Assembly: GCF_000321225.1 (NCBI RefSeq)
Contig: NW_004451412.1
Span: 633,298 to 697,297, forward strand
Length of the DNA: 64,000 bases
Direction: 5' to 3'
Source of the DNA: Odobenus rosmarus divergens
Lineage: Eukaryota > Chordata > Mammalia > Carnivora > Odobenidae
The position numbers and the translations under genes are program-made. Every line of letters begins with the position of its first letter. The stretch's first letter is position 1. This document shows positions 35,701 through 43,503 of the stretch, piece after piece. The notes beneath the pieces are model-generated. The model saw nothing but the letters and a program-made list of their open reading frames with translations. It was not told the DNA's origin and did no database searches.

Positions 35701-38700
35701 TGCTCCTGGAACTCTGGGATCATGACCTGAACTGAAGGCAGATGCTTAACTGACTGAGCCACCAGGCACCCCTAATTTGTTATTCTGTAGAAGATTTAAG
35801 AACATTTTTTTTACTTTTGAGAAACGACATCAAAACAAAGACTGTTTTTCTTTTGGCAGACATATATATGTGAATATATTGTGTTCCTGAACTCCTGTTC
35901 AATCCCAGCCTTAGTAAACACCTGCCCTCGTCAGATAGTATGTCTCTAAAAGTAGATGTCGAGGCTCTTGAAAATTCTCCTGGTGCTACTTACATTCGGA
36001 AAAAGGGTGGAAAAGTTGCTGGAGATAGTCAACCAAAGGAGCAAGGGTAATGTTTTCATTCTAACATTCTCTAATGTGGACTTTAAATTACATAAGGAAT
36101 GAAAAATACATTCTCTGAAAATTCCTCGTGAATAAAGTTTAAGTCCCCCTTGTTTCTTTTTCCCTTCTCTTTTGCTATGCCCAGTTCTTAGTCCTTGTCC
36201 TGTTTACCACCTCCCCCCATCACACCCCCAAATTAACCTTTGGTATTGAGTGTATATCCTTCAGAATCTTCTTTGTGTTTACACACAGAAGTGATTTAGA
36301 AATATTTTCCTTGGATTTATTTATTTTTTGTGTTTTTTTGTTTTTTTTTTTTTTGTTTTTACAGAAGGGGATTATATTGTACTTGCCTGTTTTCCAGCTT
36401 GCTTTCATTTACTAAGTTGGGGAGATTTCTCCATATTCTTTTTTTTTTTTAAGATTTTATTTCTTAGATCACAAGTTGGGGTGAGGGGTGGAGGGAGAAG
36501 TAGACTCCCTGCTGAGCGGGGAGCCCAATGCGGGGCTCAGTCCTAGGACCCTGAGATCATGACCTGAGATCTGAGCCTAAGTCAGATGCTTAATCAGCTG
36601 AGCCACCCAGGCTCCCCTTCTCCATATTCTTTTTTTTTAAGATTTTATTTGTTTATTTGACAGAGAGACAAAGTGAGAGAGGGAACACAAGCAGGGGGAG
36701 TGGGAGAGGGAGAAGCAGGTCCCCCGCCGAGCAGGGAGCCCGATGTGGGGCTCGATCCCAGGACCCTGGGATCATGACCTGAGCCGAAGGCAGACGCTTA
36801 ACGACTGAGCCACCCAGGCGCCCCTCCATATTCTTAGTATAGACATATTTCATTCTTTTTATGCATAATATTCCATTAGCTGGTTGTCCCCTACTTTACT
36901 TACCTGTAAATTTTTGATGTATATTTAGTACATAATTCTATACTGAGTTCAAATGAGGTTTATTTTGCTGATTTGGAGGAAAGATTAGCTAGCTTCATTA
37001 ACTTACAGGAAGTCAAATTCTTACTCTTCTCCCACGTGGCCATCTCGGAAACACAGTGGAGGCCTACAGTGAAATGTTTAAGATTCCATGAGTAGAGACT
37101 TGGGATGAATAGAGAATGGAAGAGATATAGCCCTTCCCCAAATTTGTGACTTTCGTGGTTTTTCACTGTTTTCTCTCTCTCTCTTTTTTTTTTTTTTAAG
37201 ATTTTATTTATTTGAGAGAGAGCTAGAGAGAGCACAAATGGTGCGGAGGGGCTGTTAAGGAGAGGGAGAAGCAGACTCCCCGCTGAGCAGGGAGCCCAAT
37301 GTGGGGCTCTAACTCAGGACGCTGAGATCATGACCTGAGCCAAGGCAGGTTGCTTAATGACTGAGCCACTCAGGCGCCCGTTTTCTCCCTTTCTGAGTGC
37401 CTTTTGAAATGTAAATTTTTTCCTAACTTACAAAAAAATACATCAGTGACAGCATATGAGTAACGTCATTATGAACTCTGGTAAAAAAGCATTATCATCC
37501 TCATAATAGATTTTTTTAAGATTTTTAAAGAAAAGAAAACCTTCCTTCCTCCCTCCCTCCCTCCCTCCCTCCCTCCCTCTCTCTCCCTCTCTCTCTCTCT
37601 GTCTCTGGACTGTCTCTCACTCTGTCTCTCTGCGCCCCCACCCACGCTCAGTGTGGAGCCCAGTGCAGGGCTTGAACTCAAGATCCTGAGATCATGACCT
37701 GAGCCGAGATCAAGAGGTGGATGCCTAACTGACTGAGCCATCCAGGCGTCCCCTATTTAATTATTTTCAGTACTTTTTTCCTCTTTCAAAGCAGAGTTTA
37801 GTAATTAGTAAGAATATAGTTCTTTTCTAGTCCTTTAATCCTCTCCTTTTCCTTAGACAGTTATTAAGATATTGGCTTTTAGGCTTTTAAATTTCAGCAC
37901 ATTATTTTCATTAGGCATTATTAAAGCCTTTTATACTAACTTTAGGATACAAAGGTTTAGTTTTTAGTTTTTTGGGGTTTTTTTTAAGATTTTATTTTTA
38001 AGGACTCTCTACGCCCCACATGGGGCTTGAACTCACAACCCTGAGATCAAGAGTCACATGCTCTGCTGACTGAGCCAGCCAGGCACCTCAAAGGTTTAGT
38101 TTCTTTTGAAGATAAACTATGTTGTTGACAAAAAGTGAGTCATGTTCCTTGCCCTTAAAAGAACCTAAGTCTTGAAGAAGGAAATATTGCAGTAATTGCA
38201 ATAAAGGTTGCATGTTCTGGGATTGTGCAGGGCATAGAGGAGTACACCAGGGGATATAGTCCTTCCTGGGGACAGTCGGGGGTTAGGAAATCACCTCATG
38301 GAAGAGGTGATTGTGTTGACTTTTGAGGAGGATGAATTAGGCCAAGTGTGAGCAAAGGCAAATAAGGGATGCCTCGGTGGCTCAGTCAGTTAAGCGTCTG
38401 CCTTCGGCTCAGGTCATGATCCCAAGGTCCTGGGATCAAGTCCCACATTGGGCTCCCTGCTCCACGGGGAGCCTGCTTCTCCCTCTGCCTCTGCCTCTCT
38501 CTCTGTCTCTCATGAATAAGTAAATCTTTTAAAAAAAAATAAGAAATGGCAGAGAACCTTTGGGAAATTGCAGGTATGGCTGGAGAGTGATTTGTAGAGA
38601 GACAGTTTAGAAGACGGTTGCATAGTCTGGGTGAGAGATGAAGCTCTTTAAAGTACGACACTGTATGTTGCATTTCTTATGCTTCAGGATACCCTGAAAG

Positions 38701-41700
38701 AATTTTCACAATTAAATGACTTGGTAAAATGAATTTTTGGCAGAGATTGTTGCTATGTCATCATTTTAATTCACTGTTTCATAGTTCCCATAGAGGCATA
38801 TCATGTATGATTATGTACAGAGATATTTTTGATGTCTTCCTCTTATAGCCATCAGAGTACTTATTTTTGAAGTGTTTTATTTCTCATGCTCCTTTCAGTA
38901 CCTCTTCCCTTTTTTTTAGTGTACTTAGTAAAGATTTTACTTAAAAAATTCAGTAAACTCGCCAGGTTCAAGATTTGGAAAATAAAAACATAGAAAGTAA
39001 AAGCTTCTTCCATCCCTGTGTGCTCTCCTCTCTCCAAGGTCACTACCAATGTTACTTGTCTTACATATCCTCCCAGGGATAGTCTTGGCATGTATGATAC
39101 CTATGCATGTTCTTGCCTAAGTGTTGAGTTATCTGTTCTTTAGTTTTGCCAAACATGTAACTTAACATTGTATTGTAGATTTTCATGCTTGTGCAGATTT
39201 CTTCTCTTTTTACATAGACTTAATGTATGGGAATGTAATCTGAAAACCTAGCTAATCCTCTTTTTTAAACGACTTTCCAGAAACTATAGTACGTGAAGCT
39301 TGATTAAACTTAACCAGTATTAATATCCCAGCTAGTTTATTAACTTTGGTGAGACAGTGCCAAATCTTAAATGCCTAATGATAAAGTGCCCAGCTCACTC
39401 TTGCACATGTTTAAAGCTGTATAAATATTTTATCATGACTATGGTAATGGTTTTTCTTCTCTTTGTAGACAGGGAGATTTGAAAAAGAAGAAAAAGAAAA
39501 AGAAGGGTAAGGATTTTTTTCTTTTTTTATCTTTAGATTTTACAAGATAAAAGTTTGAGTTTAGCCCAATATAAAAATCTTCAGACAAAAATACCGTTCT
39601 CTGTACTGTCATTGAACATTGACTTTTGTCTTGACTATAAATTATTTTTTTTACTTTAAAGACTATAGCTCTAGAGAGATTGAGTGCCTGAATTCAAATT
39701 GTTGCTCTAGTTAACATTGCTCTTTTGCTGTGACTGTGAACAGATTACTTAATGTACCTGCCTGAGTTTTTCATCTATAAAATGGAATGTGATAGTTAAT
39801 ATACCTCATAAGATTAAATGAGATACCACATGTAAAGATCTCAGAATGATGCCTGGCACATAGTAAGCCCTTTATTCATTAGGCTGCTTTCAGCTACAAA
39901 CTGAATGAACTCCATCAAACTGGCTGTTTATGAAAATGGCTGTGTATAGGAAAGGTTGACTGATCTAGAAGTTGTATCTCTTTGTTCATCTGTATACAAA
40001 ACTGAATCCCATTAGAGTCATATGTTTGTTAGCAACGGTCTGGGCTTGTCTTTCTTTCTTTTTTTTTTTTTAAGATTTATTTTAGAGAGTGCATCTAGGG
40101 GTTGGGCGGGGCAGGGGCAGAGGAAGAGGGAGAGAGAGTCCCAAGCCGACTCCATGCTGAGCACGGAGTGCAACACGAGGCTCAATCTTATGACCCCAAG
40201 ATCATGACCTGAGCCAAAACCAAAAGTTGGATGCTCAACTGACTGCGCCACCCAGGCACCTCTGGGGCTTGTCATTTATATCCAGCAGTTCAAAGAGGGC
40301 CTTTCTGCAGTTGTTATGTCTTTCCCATTAATCTCATGGGCCAACATAGGTCATTGTCCAAGCCTGAACCATTAACCAGGAGAATGATGTGCATTGATTG
40401 GCTTAGGCTGTGTTCTTAATTCCTGGCAAAAGTGGGTAAAATTACCATGTTTGGCTTCATCTAGTCAGAGGTTATCCCTGGAGCCACCTACCTGTTCCTG
40501 AGTCTGGGAAATCTGTGGTATAAATCAGATTCATTCATCTGTCTTTCCTTCTTTCCTTCTTTCTTTCGTTTATTTTTAAGTAGGCTCCATGCCCAACATG
40601 GGTCTCGAACTCACAAACCTGAGGTTGAGTCGCATGCTAAGTATTTGTTTTATACATTAGTAATACTGCAAGGGAACAGCTGATAAGTACAGGTAGCATT
40701 AACCTGCAATATCACTTTTCTATTTTTTGTGGTTTCCAGATGAGTATTTTTTTAAAACTTAAAAGCGATATATGCTCATTCTAAGAACAAACAAAACTTC
40801 TGTCATTATACAATGGCAATAAAGCATGGAAAATTCCCTACCCGAAATTCATACTTTTAGAGATAATTACAATGTAACTTTTTTGTATATAGGAACATAC
40901 ATTATTATACATTTACATGCTCAGTCAATAAAAGTTTTTACAAAATTGTTATGAACAGTGTCTTCAGGATAATTTGTTTTAATCTTCTACTTTAGACTGT
41001 ATCATACAGACATTTCTCCAAATTATTAAATATGGATGTACTTTTTAACCCATAGCTACAGCTTCTTTTTTTTTTTTTTAAGATTTATTTATTTATTTAT
41101 TTGTTGGGGCGGGGCAGGGAGGAGAGAGGGAGAGCGCGCGCACAAGCAGGGGGAGCGGTAGGCAGAGGGAGAAGCAGACTCCCCGCTGAGCCAGGAGCCT
41201 GATGCGGGACTCAGTCCCAGGACCCTGGAATCATGACCTGAGCCAAAGGCAGATGCTTAACCAACTGAGCCACCCAAGTGTCCCCATAGGTATAGTTGCT
41301 TATAGTGTGGGCATACTGTAATTTATTTAATCATTCTCTTACTGATAGACACTTAAGTTAGTTTATTATTTTAAAGAATACCATAGAGAATATCCTTTTT
41401 TTTTTAAAAGATTTATTTTAGAGAGTGCAAGCGGGGGTGGGGGGTAGTGAGAAAAGGAGACTTCCCACTCTTCATGGAGCCTAATGTGGGGTTCAGTCCC
41501 ACAATCCTGAGATCATGACCTGAGCTGACATCAAGAATCAGACGCTCAACTGATTGAGCCACCCAGGCACCCCATGTTCTTATATATAACTTTGTGTCTT
41601 TTTTTTTTTTTTAAGATTTTATTTATTTGACAGAGCACAAGCAGAGGGAGAGAGAGGGAGAAGCAGGCTCCCCGCTAAGCAGGGAACCCGATGCGGGACT

Positions 41701-43503
41701 CGATCCCAGGATCCTGGGATCATGACCTGGGCCGAAGGCAGCCGCTTAACTGACTGAGCCACCCAGGCATCCCTATAACTTTGTGTCTTATGGGTATCTG
41801 CAGGATAAATTTCTAGAAGTATTAATTTTGATTAGTTCTGCCAAATTAAATTGCTCTCTACAAAGGCTATACCATTGTACAGTTCTGCCATAGTGTTTGA
41901 TTGTTTCTCACTATCTCATCAATACTGGGTATTGTTACTGCTTTTAATATTTGTTTGATAGAATTTTGCTACCTTTTTCATTTATAATTAGTGAAGTGGA
42001 ACATTTTTTCACATGATTAAGGACTTCTGTTTCTCCTGGCTTACCCTAATCACAGCAGTGCCCATTTTTCTTTGCATGATTTATCTATTGATTATTAAGA
42101 CCTCTTTCTATATTAAGAATATCAGTCCACTCTGTTATATAGTATGCAAATATTTTTTTGTTATTTCTCTTAAAAATGTATCTCTTACGAAATGAAATTA
42201 AACATTTTTTATATAGGGGCACCTGGCTGGCTTAGTCAGAACTCCTGATCTTAGGATTGTTTGAGCCTCATGTTAGGTACAGAGATTACTTAAAAATAAA
42301 TAAAACTTAAAAAAAAAATTTTTTTTAATACATATGTGAAGTCTTTTCCTTTATGGCTTCTGAAATTTGTATCATGCTTAATAAGGTCTTTTCCCTGGCT
42401 AGATTATACAAATAAAACTTTCTCAGATGAACTTATTTCAGTTTTAATGTTACTTATTCCCAGGCCTTGGACACATTCTTTAAGCAAACTATCTTGAAAC
42501 CATTATAGACATATCTCATTTCTTTAACACTTATTACACAGGAAAACTGCCTAAGAATTATGACCCAAAGGTGACCCCAGATCCAGAAAGATGGCTACCA
42601 ATGCGAGAACGTTCTTACTACCGGGGGAGAAAGAAGGGTAAAAAGAAGGATCAGATTGGAAAAGGGACCCAGGGAGCAACTGCAGGAGCTTCATCTGAAC
42701 TGTAAGTCATTGCTCCTCAGTTGAAGTCACTCAGAGCATAGGTTGATTCTTTCTCAGATGGACTCAGGATCATTAGTAAGAATTTTTAAAATATATTTCA
42801 AGTATGAGGAATGCAGTCAGATATCTTTATTAAGTGTTTTGCCAATATGCTTATGTAAAGGAAAGAAAATGTGTTTTGGTTTGATTATATTGTAAATATT
42901 AGGATTATAGAATTGTATCGTAAATATTAGGATTCCAGTATCTTCAAAAGGAACCTAAATACACTGTCATTCAACTAATTGAGTATAAAGAACAACAGAT
43001 ACTATAAATAAGATGATTAGGAAGAAGTATTAAAAATGTTACTGAAGTTATTCTTACATTGTAGGATTATGAGTCATTTAAATTTTTTTCTTTTTCCTAC
43101 GCTTTCTCAAAATTGGCATGAACCATATATTACTTTTTCTTTATAAAGCAGTAAATGTTGTATTTAGAAGAAAAATGGATAGGAAGTTGAGGAGCCCACT
43201 TTAAAGGAAACAATATGTGTGGGAGATTGTTAGGAGTAGAAAGTGAAATCCACGTACATATGTTTTTATAGTTTTTTCCTTTGTTGAATATATGAATGAC
43301 CAGCACTCTCCTGATCTGATTTCAGGGATGCCAGTAAAACTGTGAGCAGCCCACCAACCTCCCCAAGACCTGGCAGCGCAGCAACAGCATCTGCATCTAC
43401 AAGTAATATCATACCCCCAAGACACCAGAAACCTGCAGGGGCTCCAGCAACAAAAAAGAAACAGCAGCAGAAAAAGAAGAAAGGAGGAAAAGGTGGCTGG
43501 TGA
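14411..43503 (+). CDS. SRP72: SRP72, signal recognition particle 72 kDa subunit (whole gene, 19 coding exons)
   Basis: SRP72 is the largest protein of the cytoplasmic signal recognition particle. With SRP68 it binds 7SL RNA and supports targeting of nascent secretory and membrane proteins to the ER. Nineteen exons, each bounded by AG and GT and all in phase, splice to 2019 nt: 672 residues and a stop. My recollection of the human protein is 671 residues; the extra one is a glycine near the N-terminus. Residues ~10-160 hold the first TPR-like helical repeats, the part known to bind SRP68, and more TPR-like helices follow to ~500. A Lys run (~552-560) precedes the RNA-binding segment with PDPERWLP at 573-580. 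The tail is basic and low-complexity. SELD at 612-615 matches the reported apoptotic caspase site. Intron 15 looks U12-type. The start ATG has A at -3 and G at +4. No break or stop was found. Confidence 0.97.
15930..16070 (-). repeat. MIR (reverse)
   Basis: In SRP72 intron 1. Antisense MIR order is visible: TTTTGCAGATCAGAAAACTG, then GAAATGATTTGCCCATGACC, then TATTCAAACCTAAG. Confidence 0.6.
16432..16552 (+). CDS. SRP72: SRP72 exon 2
   Basis: Encodes residues 38-78 (ILQINKDDVTALHCKVVCLI and onward to KVLA). The acceptor is TTCTCTAG and the donor GTAAGT. Helical TPR-like sequence. Intron 2 (16553-19247) carries three young-type SINEs, one old SINE, a Tigger-like element and a MIR. Confidence 0.96.
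16711..16901 (-). mobile_element. SINEC
   Basis: A reverse SINE. GGAGCAATAG flanks both ends and is the target duplication. Confidence 0.9.
17443..17765. mobile_element. Non-autonomous Tigger/pogo-type DNA transposon
   Basis: The left end reads CAGTGGACCCTTGAACA. The right end, read in reverse, is GTTGACCTTTGAACGTGGG, giving imperfect inverted termini next to TA. The internal TCAAAAATCTGTGTATAAC and AATCATAAGGAAGAGAAAAT are typical of a common mammalian pogo-like element. The exact family name is not assigned. Confidence 0.75.
18206..18387 (+). mobile_element. SINEC
   Basis: A forward SINE with head GGTGCCTGAGTGGCTTAG. It is flanked by AACTCCAAAATGAG on both sides. Confidence 0.9.
18420..18602 (-). 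mobile_element. SINEC
   Basis: A reverse SINE with target duplication TCAAGTGTCATGTT. It lies only about 30 bp from the forward SINE before it, so the two form a converging inverted pair. Confidence 0.9.
18828..18944 (+). mobile_element. Short tRNA-Lys-like SINE (older type)
   Basis: A GGCTGGCTCAGTCGGTGGAGCA head, ACTCTTGATCTCGGGG, and a short A-rich tail with no CT-rich body. Confidence 0.85.
19080..19225 (+). repeat. MIR (forward)
   Basis: CAGTTTCCTCATCTGTTGTT, ATTAAATGACTTAATATAG and CAGTGTCTGGCATAGT are in MIR sense order. Confidence 0.7.
19248..19371 (+). CDS. SRP72: SRP72 exon 3
   Basis: Encodes residues 78-119 (NSLSFEKAYCEYRLNRIENA through LYGQV). The acceptor is CTTTTTCAG. Intron 3 (19372-20697) shows no repeat or gene that I recognise. 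Confidence 0.96.
20698..20841 (+). CDS. SRP72: SRP72 exon 4
   Basis: Encodes residues 120-167 (LYRLERYDECLAVYRDLVRN ... NWEKVVP), part of the SRP68-binding TPR array. The following intron 4 is only 79 bp. Confidence 0.96.
20921..21032 (+). CDS. SRP72: SRP72 exon 5
   Basis: Encodes residues 168-204 plus one base (ENLGLQEGTHELCYNAACAL ... LQKAE). The donor is AAG|GTTGGA, weaker than the other donors in this gene. Intron 5 (21033-23081) carries a MIR and two forward SINEs. Confidence 0.95.
21270..21385 (+). repeat. MIR (forward, partial)
   Basis: GTGAGTATTAAATGTAAATTG, ACAGCAGTACATGGCATG and CAATAAATATTGGTTATCAT fit the MIR 3' half. Confidence 0.65.
21556..21777 (+). mobile_element. SINEC
   Basis: A forward SINE with head GGGCGCCTGGGTGGCTCAG and a long mixed A/T tail. 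Confidence 0.9.
22374..22572 (+). mobile_element. SINEC
   Basis: A forward SINE with a diverged head (GGGGCACCTCGGTGGCTCAG). AATGTAGATCTA flanks it on both sides. Confidence 0.88.
23082..23113 (+). CDS. SRP72: SRP72 exon 6 (32 nt)
   Basis: A very short exon encoding residues 205-215 (DLCRRSLSEDS). The acceptor is CCCCATAG and the donor GTAAGT. It is needed to keep phase between exons 5 and 7. Intron 6 (23114-23747) has nothing recognised. Confidence 0.95.
23748..23872 (+). CDS. SRP72: SRP72 exon 7
   Basis: Encodes residues 216-257 (DGTEEDPQAELAIIHGQMAY ... IIKLK). Intron 7 is 89 bp. Confidence 0.96.
23962..24019 (+). CDS. SRP72: SRP72 exon 8
   Basis: Encodes residues 257-276 (PTDVGLLAVIANNIITINK). 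Intron 8 (24020-27622, 3.6 kb) is full of SINEs and a LINE-2 piece. Confidence 0.96.
24621..24812 (-). mobile_element. SINEC
   Basis: A reverse SINE. CACAATCATATTTTT before it and CACAATTATATTTTT after it are the duplicated target. Confidence 0.88.
24845..24965 (-). repeat. MIR (reverse, partial)
   Basis: GGAGTTAAGTAATTTG, AGGTCACAGCCTGTTAGAG and CTTGGATTCAGATTCCAG are in MIR antisense order. Confidence 0.6.
25211..25400 (-). mobile_element. SINEC
   Basis: A reverse SINE flanked by CTAGATATCT. Confidence 0.9.
25441..25623 (-). mobile_element. SINEC
   Basis: A reverse SINE ending CCACCCAGGCACCTC, directly abutting another SINE fragment. Confidence 0.85.
25624..25693 (-). mobile_element. SINEC 3' fragment
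   Basis: AAAGATTTTTTTTAAATGTATTTGAGAG and the GA-rich part that follows belong to a SINE body. The head is missing. Confidence 0.7.
26030..26300 (-). repeat. LINE-2 fragment split by a SINE
   Basis: GGTATGGAAGGCCTTGAAAGCC before the SINE and AATAAGTGCCATGATAGC after it are in LINE-2 antisense order. Confidence 0.5.
26072..26240 (-). mobile_element. SINEC
   Basis: A reverse SINE (ACTCCCCGCTGAGCAGG ... CCACCCAGGCACCCG) inserted in the LINE-2 piece. Confidence 0.88.
26369..26552 (+). mobile_element. SINEC
   Basis: A forward SINE. GATTTATGTGAG before and GATTTATATGAA after are the diverged target copies. Confidence 0.88.
26706..26905 (+). mobile_element. SINEC
   Basis: A forward SINE with a GGGGCGCCTGGGTGGCTCAG head and an A16 tail. 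It is flanked by AAAACATTGGGTAT / AAAACATAGGGTAT. Confidence 0.92.
27623..27754 (+). CDS. SRP72: SRP72 exon 9
   Basis: Encodes residues 277-320 (DQNVFDSKKKVKLTNAEGVE ... LLAMYTNQ). The acceptor is CTTTTTCAG. Intron 9 (27755-28974) carries one SINE nested in another. Confidence 0.97.
28362..28733 (+). mobile_element. Forward SINEC split by a reverse SINEC
   Basis: The outer element starts GGGGCGCCTGGGTGGCTCAG and resumes after 28595 with TTGATTTCGGCTCAGGTC. The inner reverse SINE is listed separately. The outer copy is the older of the two. Confidence 0.9.
28398..28595 (-). mobile_element. SINEC nested in a SINEC
   Basis: A reverse SINE flanked by ACACGTCCAACTCT on both sides, which is the target duplication inside the outer SINE. 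Confidence 0.92.
28975..29103 (+). CDS. SRP72: SRP72 exon 10
   Basis: Encodes residues 321-363 (AEQCRKISASLQSQSPEHLL ... AIELLQ). Intron 10 (29104-30465) holds a nested SINE pair and a further reverse SINE. Confidence 0.97.
29294..29636 (+). mobile_element. Forward SINEC split by a reverse SINEC
   Basis: The outer SINE head is GGGGCATCAGTGTGGCTCAG. Its 3' part resumes as GGGAGCCTACTTTAAAAA after the inner element. Confidence 0.88.
29415..29610 (-). mobile_element. SINEC nested in a SINEC
   Basis: A reverse SINE with the duplicated target GGGAGCCTACTTTA, copied from the host SINE. Confidence 0.9.
30083..30281 (-). mobile_element. SINEC
   Basis: A reverse SINE flanked by TCAGAGCATAACTTTA / TCAGAGCATAATTTTA. 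Confidence 0.9.
30466..30538 (+). CDS. SRP72: SRP72 exon 11
   Basis: Encodes residues 364-387 plus one base (EFSDQHPENAAEIKLTMAQL KISQ). Intron 11 (30539-32107) holds one old SINE; the rest is unremarkable. Confidence 0.96.
31395..31506 (+). mobile_element. Short tRNA-Lys-like SINE (older type)
   Basis: TTGGTAGAGCATGCGACTCT and CTCAGGGTCATGAGTTTGAG come from the tRNA-Lys head, then an A14 tail. It is flanked by ACATTATTGGTCT / ACATTGTTGGTCT. Confidence 0.87.
32108..32172 (+). CDS. SRP72: SRP72 exon 12
   Basis: Encodes residues 388-409 (GNISKACLILRSIEELKHKP GM). The donor is GTGAGT. Intron 12 (32173-33955) carries two SINEs of opposite orientation. Confidence 0.96.
33010..33213 (+). mobile_element. 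SINEC
   Basis: A forward SINE with head GGGGTGCCTGGGTGGCTTAG. CAGTTTCTTG lies on both sides. Confidence 0.9.
33611..33806 (-). mobile_element. SINEC
   Basis: A reverse SINE flanked by AGAAAGATAAT. Confidence 0.9.
33956..34051 (+). CDS. SRP72: SRP72 exon 13
   Basis: Encodes residues 410-441 (VSAIVTMYSHEEDIDSAIEV ... WYQNHQ), a TPR-like pair of helices. Intron 13 (34052-34877) has nothing recognised. Confidence 0.97.
34878..34981 (+). CDS. SRP72: SRP72 exon 14
   Basis: Encodes residues 442-476 (PKSSAHLSLIREAANFKLKY ... LEQLW). Intron 14 is 143 bp. Confidence 0.97.
35125..35202 (+). CDS. SRP72: SRP72 exon 15
   Basis: Encodes residues 476-502 (KQNPKDIHTLAQLISAYSLV DPEKAKA). Its donor GTATCCTTT is the U12-type consensus, unlike every other donor in the gene. 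Confidence 0.97.
35203..35908 (+). other. SRP72: SRP72 intron 15, U12-type (minor spliceosome)
   Basis: The 5' end GTATCCTTT (35203-35211) is a full match to the U12 donor consensus. TTCCTGAAC (35884-35892), one mismatch from the U12 branch-point consensus TTCCTTAAC, ends 16 bases before the acceptor CAG (35906-35908). That close spacing is typical of U12 introns. No long pyrimidine tract separates branch and acceptor. The intron also holds a truncated SINE at 35700-35772. Confidence 0.88.
35700..35772 (-). mobile_element. Truncated SINEC head
   Basis: ACTCTGGGATCATGACCTGA to GAGCCACCAGGCACCCC is the reverse SINE head only. The body and tail are gone. Confidence 0.8.
35909..36046 (+). CDS. 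SRP72: SRP72 exon 16
   Basis: Encodes residues 502-548 (LSKHLPSSDSMSLKVDVEAL ... SQPKEQG), the linker leading to the RNA-binding part. Intron 16 (36047-39468) holds six SINEs and a LINE-2 piece. Confidence 0.97.
36440..36616 (-). mobile_element. SINEC, first of a same-site pair
   Basis: A reverse SINE. CTCCATATTCT precedes it, follows it and follows the next SINE. Confidence 0.88.
36629..36822 (-). mobile_element. SINEC, second of a same-site pair
   Basis: A reverse SINE ending CACCCAGGCGCCCCTCC. It is flanked by CTCCATATTCT, the same target as the SINE before it. Confidence 0.92.
37184..37380 (-). mobile_element. SINEC
   Basis: A reverse SINE (AAGATTTTATTTATTTGAGAG ... CACTCAGGCGCCCG), with GTTTTCTC on both sides. 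Confidence 0.88.
37510..37753 (-). mobile_element. SINE with (CCCT/CCTT)n stretch
   Basis: An older reverse SINE (head GAGCCATCCAGGCGTCCC). Its body contains a simple repeat of CCTTCC/CCCTCC and CTCT at about 37540-37605. Confidence 0.8.
37981..38089 (-). mobile_element. Short tRNA-Lys-like SINE (older type)
   Basis: Reverse: CCACATGGGGCTTGAACTCA, CAAGAGTCACATGCTCTGCT and CTGAGCCAGCCAGGCACC. Confidence 0.85.
38200..38365 (-). repeat. LINE-2 fragment (reverse)
   Basis: GAAATCACCTCATGGAAGAGG, TTGACTTTTGAGGAGGATG and AAGTGTGAGCAAAGGC are in LINE-2 antisense order. Confidence 0.55.
38367..38543 (+). mobile_element. SINEC
   Basis: A forward SINE with head GGGATGCCTCGGTGGCTCAG and a short tail. 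Confidence 0.88.
39469..39506 (+). CDS. SRP72: SRP72 exon 17 (38 nt, Lys run)
   Basis: A tiny exon encoding residues 548-560 plus one base: QGDL then eight lysines and the base that starts G561. The acceptor is TTTGTAG and the donor GTAAGG. Intron 17 (39507-42541) holds a MIR, an old reverse L1 and several SINEs. Confidence 0.94.
39700..39885 (+). repeat. MIR (forward)
   Basis: TGTGAACAGATTACTTAATG, ATCTATAAAATGGAATGTG, ATTAAATGAGATACCACATG and GATGCCTGGCACATAGTAAG are in MIR order. A near-complete 3' half. Confidence 0.8.
40050..40262 (-). mobile_element. SINEC (older subtype)
   Basis: A reverse SINE flanked by TCTGGGCTTGTC / TCTGGGGCTTGTC. Confidence 0.87.
40566..40641 (-). mobile_element. 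Truncated tRNA-Lys-like SINE
   Basis: AAGTAGGCTCCATGCCCAAC and CTCGAACTCACAAACCTGAG belong to an older reverse SINE. The outer head is missing. Confidence 0.75.
41066..41286 (-). mobile_element. SINEC
   Basis: A reverse SINE flanked by CCCATAGCTACAG / CCCATAGGTATAG. Confidence 0.88.
41396..41573 (-). mobile_element. SINEC (older subtype)
   Basis: A reverse SINE (AAAAGATTTATTTTAGAGAGTG ... CCACCCAGGCACCCC). Confidence 0.87.
41600..41774 (-). mobile_element. SINEC
   Basis: A reverse SINE flanked by TATAACTTTGTGTCT. Confidence 0.9.
42216..42318 (+). mobile_element. Short tRNA-Lys-like SINE (older type, deleted)
   Basis: GGGGCACCTGGCTGGCTTAG head with an internal deletion, then AGAGATTACTTAAAAATAAA. 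Confidence 0.8.
42542..42701 (+). CDS. SRP72: SRP72 exon 18 (RNA-binding segment)
   Basis: Encodes residues 561-614: GKLPKNYDPKVTPDPERWLP, then MRERSYYRGRKKGKKK and a Gly/Ala/Ser stretch. The PDPERWLP core (573-580) and the basic run after it are the known 7SL-binding region of the family. Intron 18 (42702-43325) has nothing recognised. Confidence 0.97.
43326..43503 (+). CDS. SRP72: SRP72 exon 19 (last coding exon)
   Basis: Completes L614 and encodes D615 to W672, then TGA at 43501-43503. The sequence is Ser/Pro/Thr/Ala-rich and ends in a Gln/Lys run and GGKGGW. The caspase-type SELD motif straddles the exon 18/19 junction. Confidence 0.97.

Larger units (their letters stand above)
40735..42210 (-). 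mobile_element. Old L1 (L1M-like) pieces with SINE insertions
   Basis: Antisense L1 3' sequence is recognisable by GGATAAATTTCTAGAAGTATT, TTGCTCTCTACAAAGGCTATAC and TCAATACTGGGTATTGTTAC. Three reverse SINEs interrupt it. The outer limits are uncertain. Confidence 0.6.
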
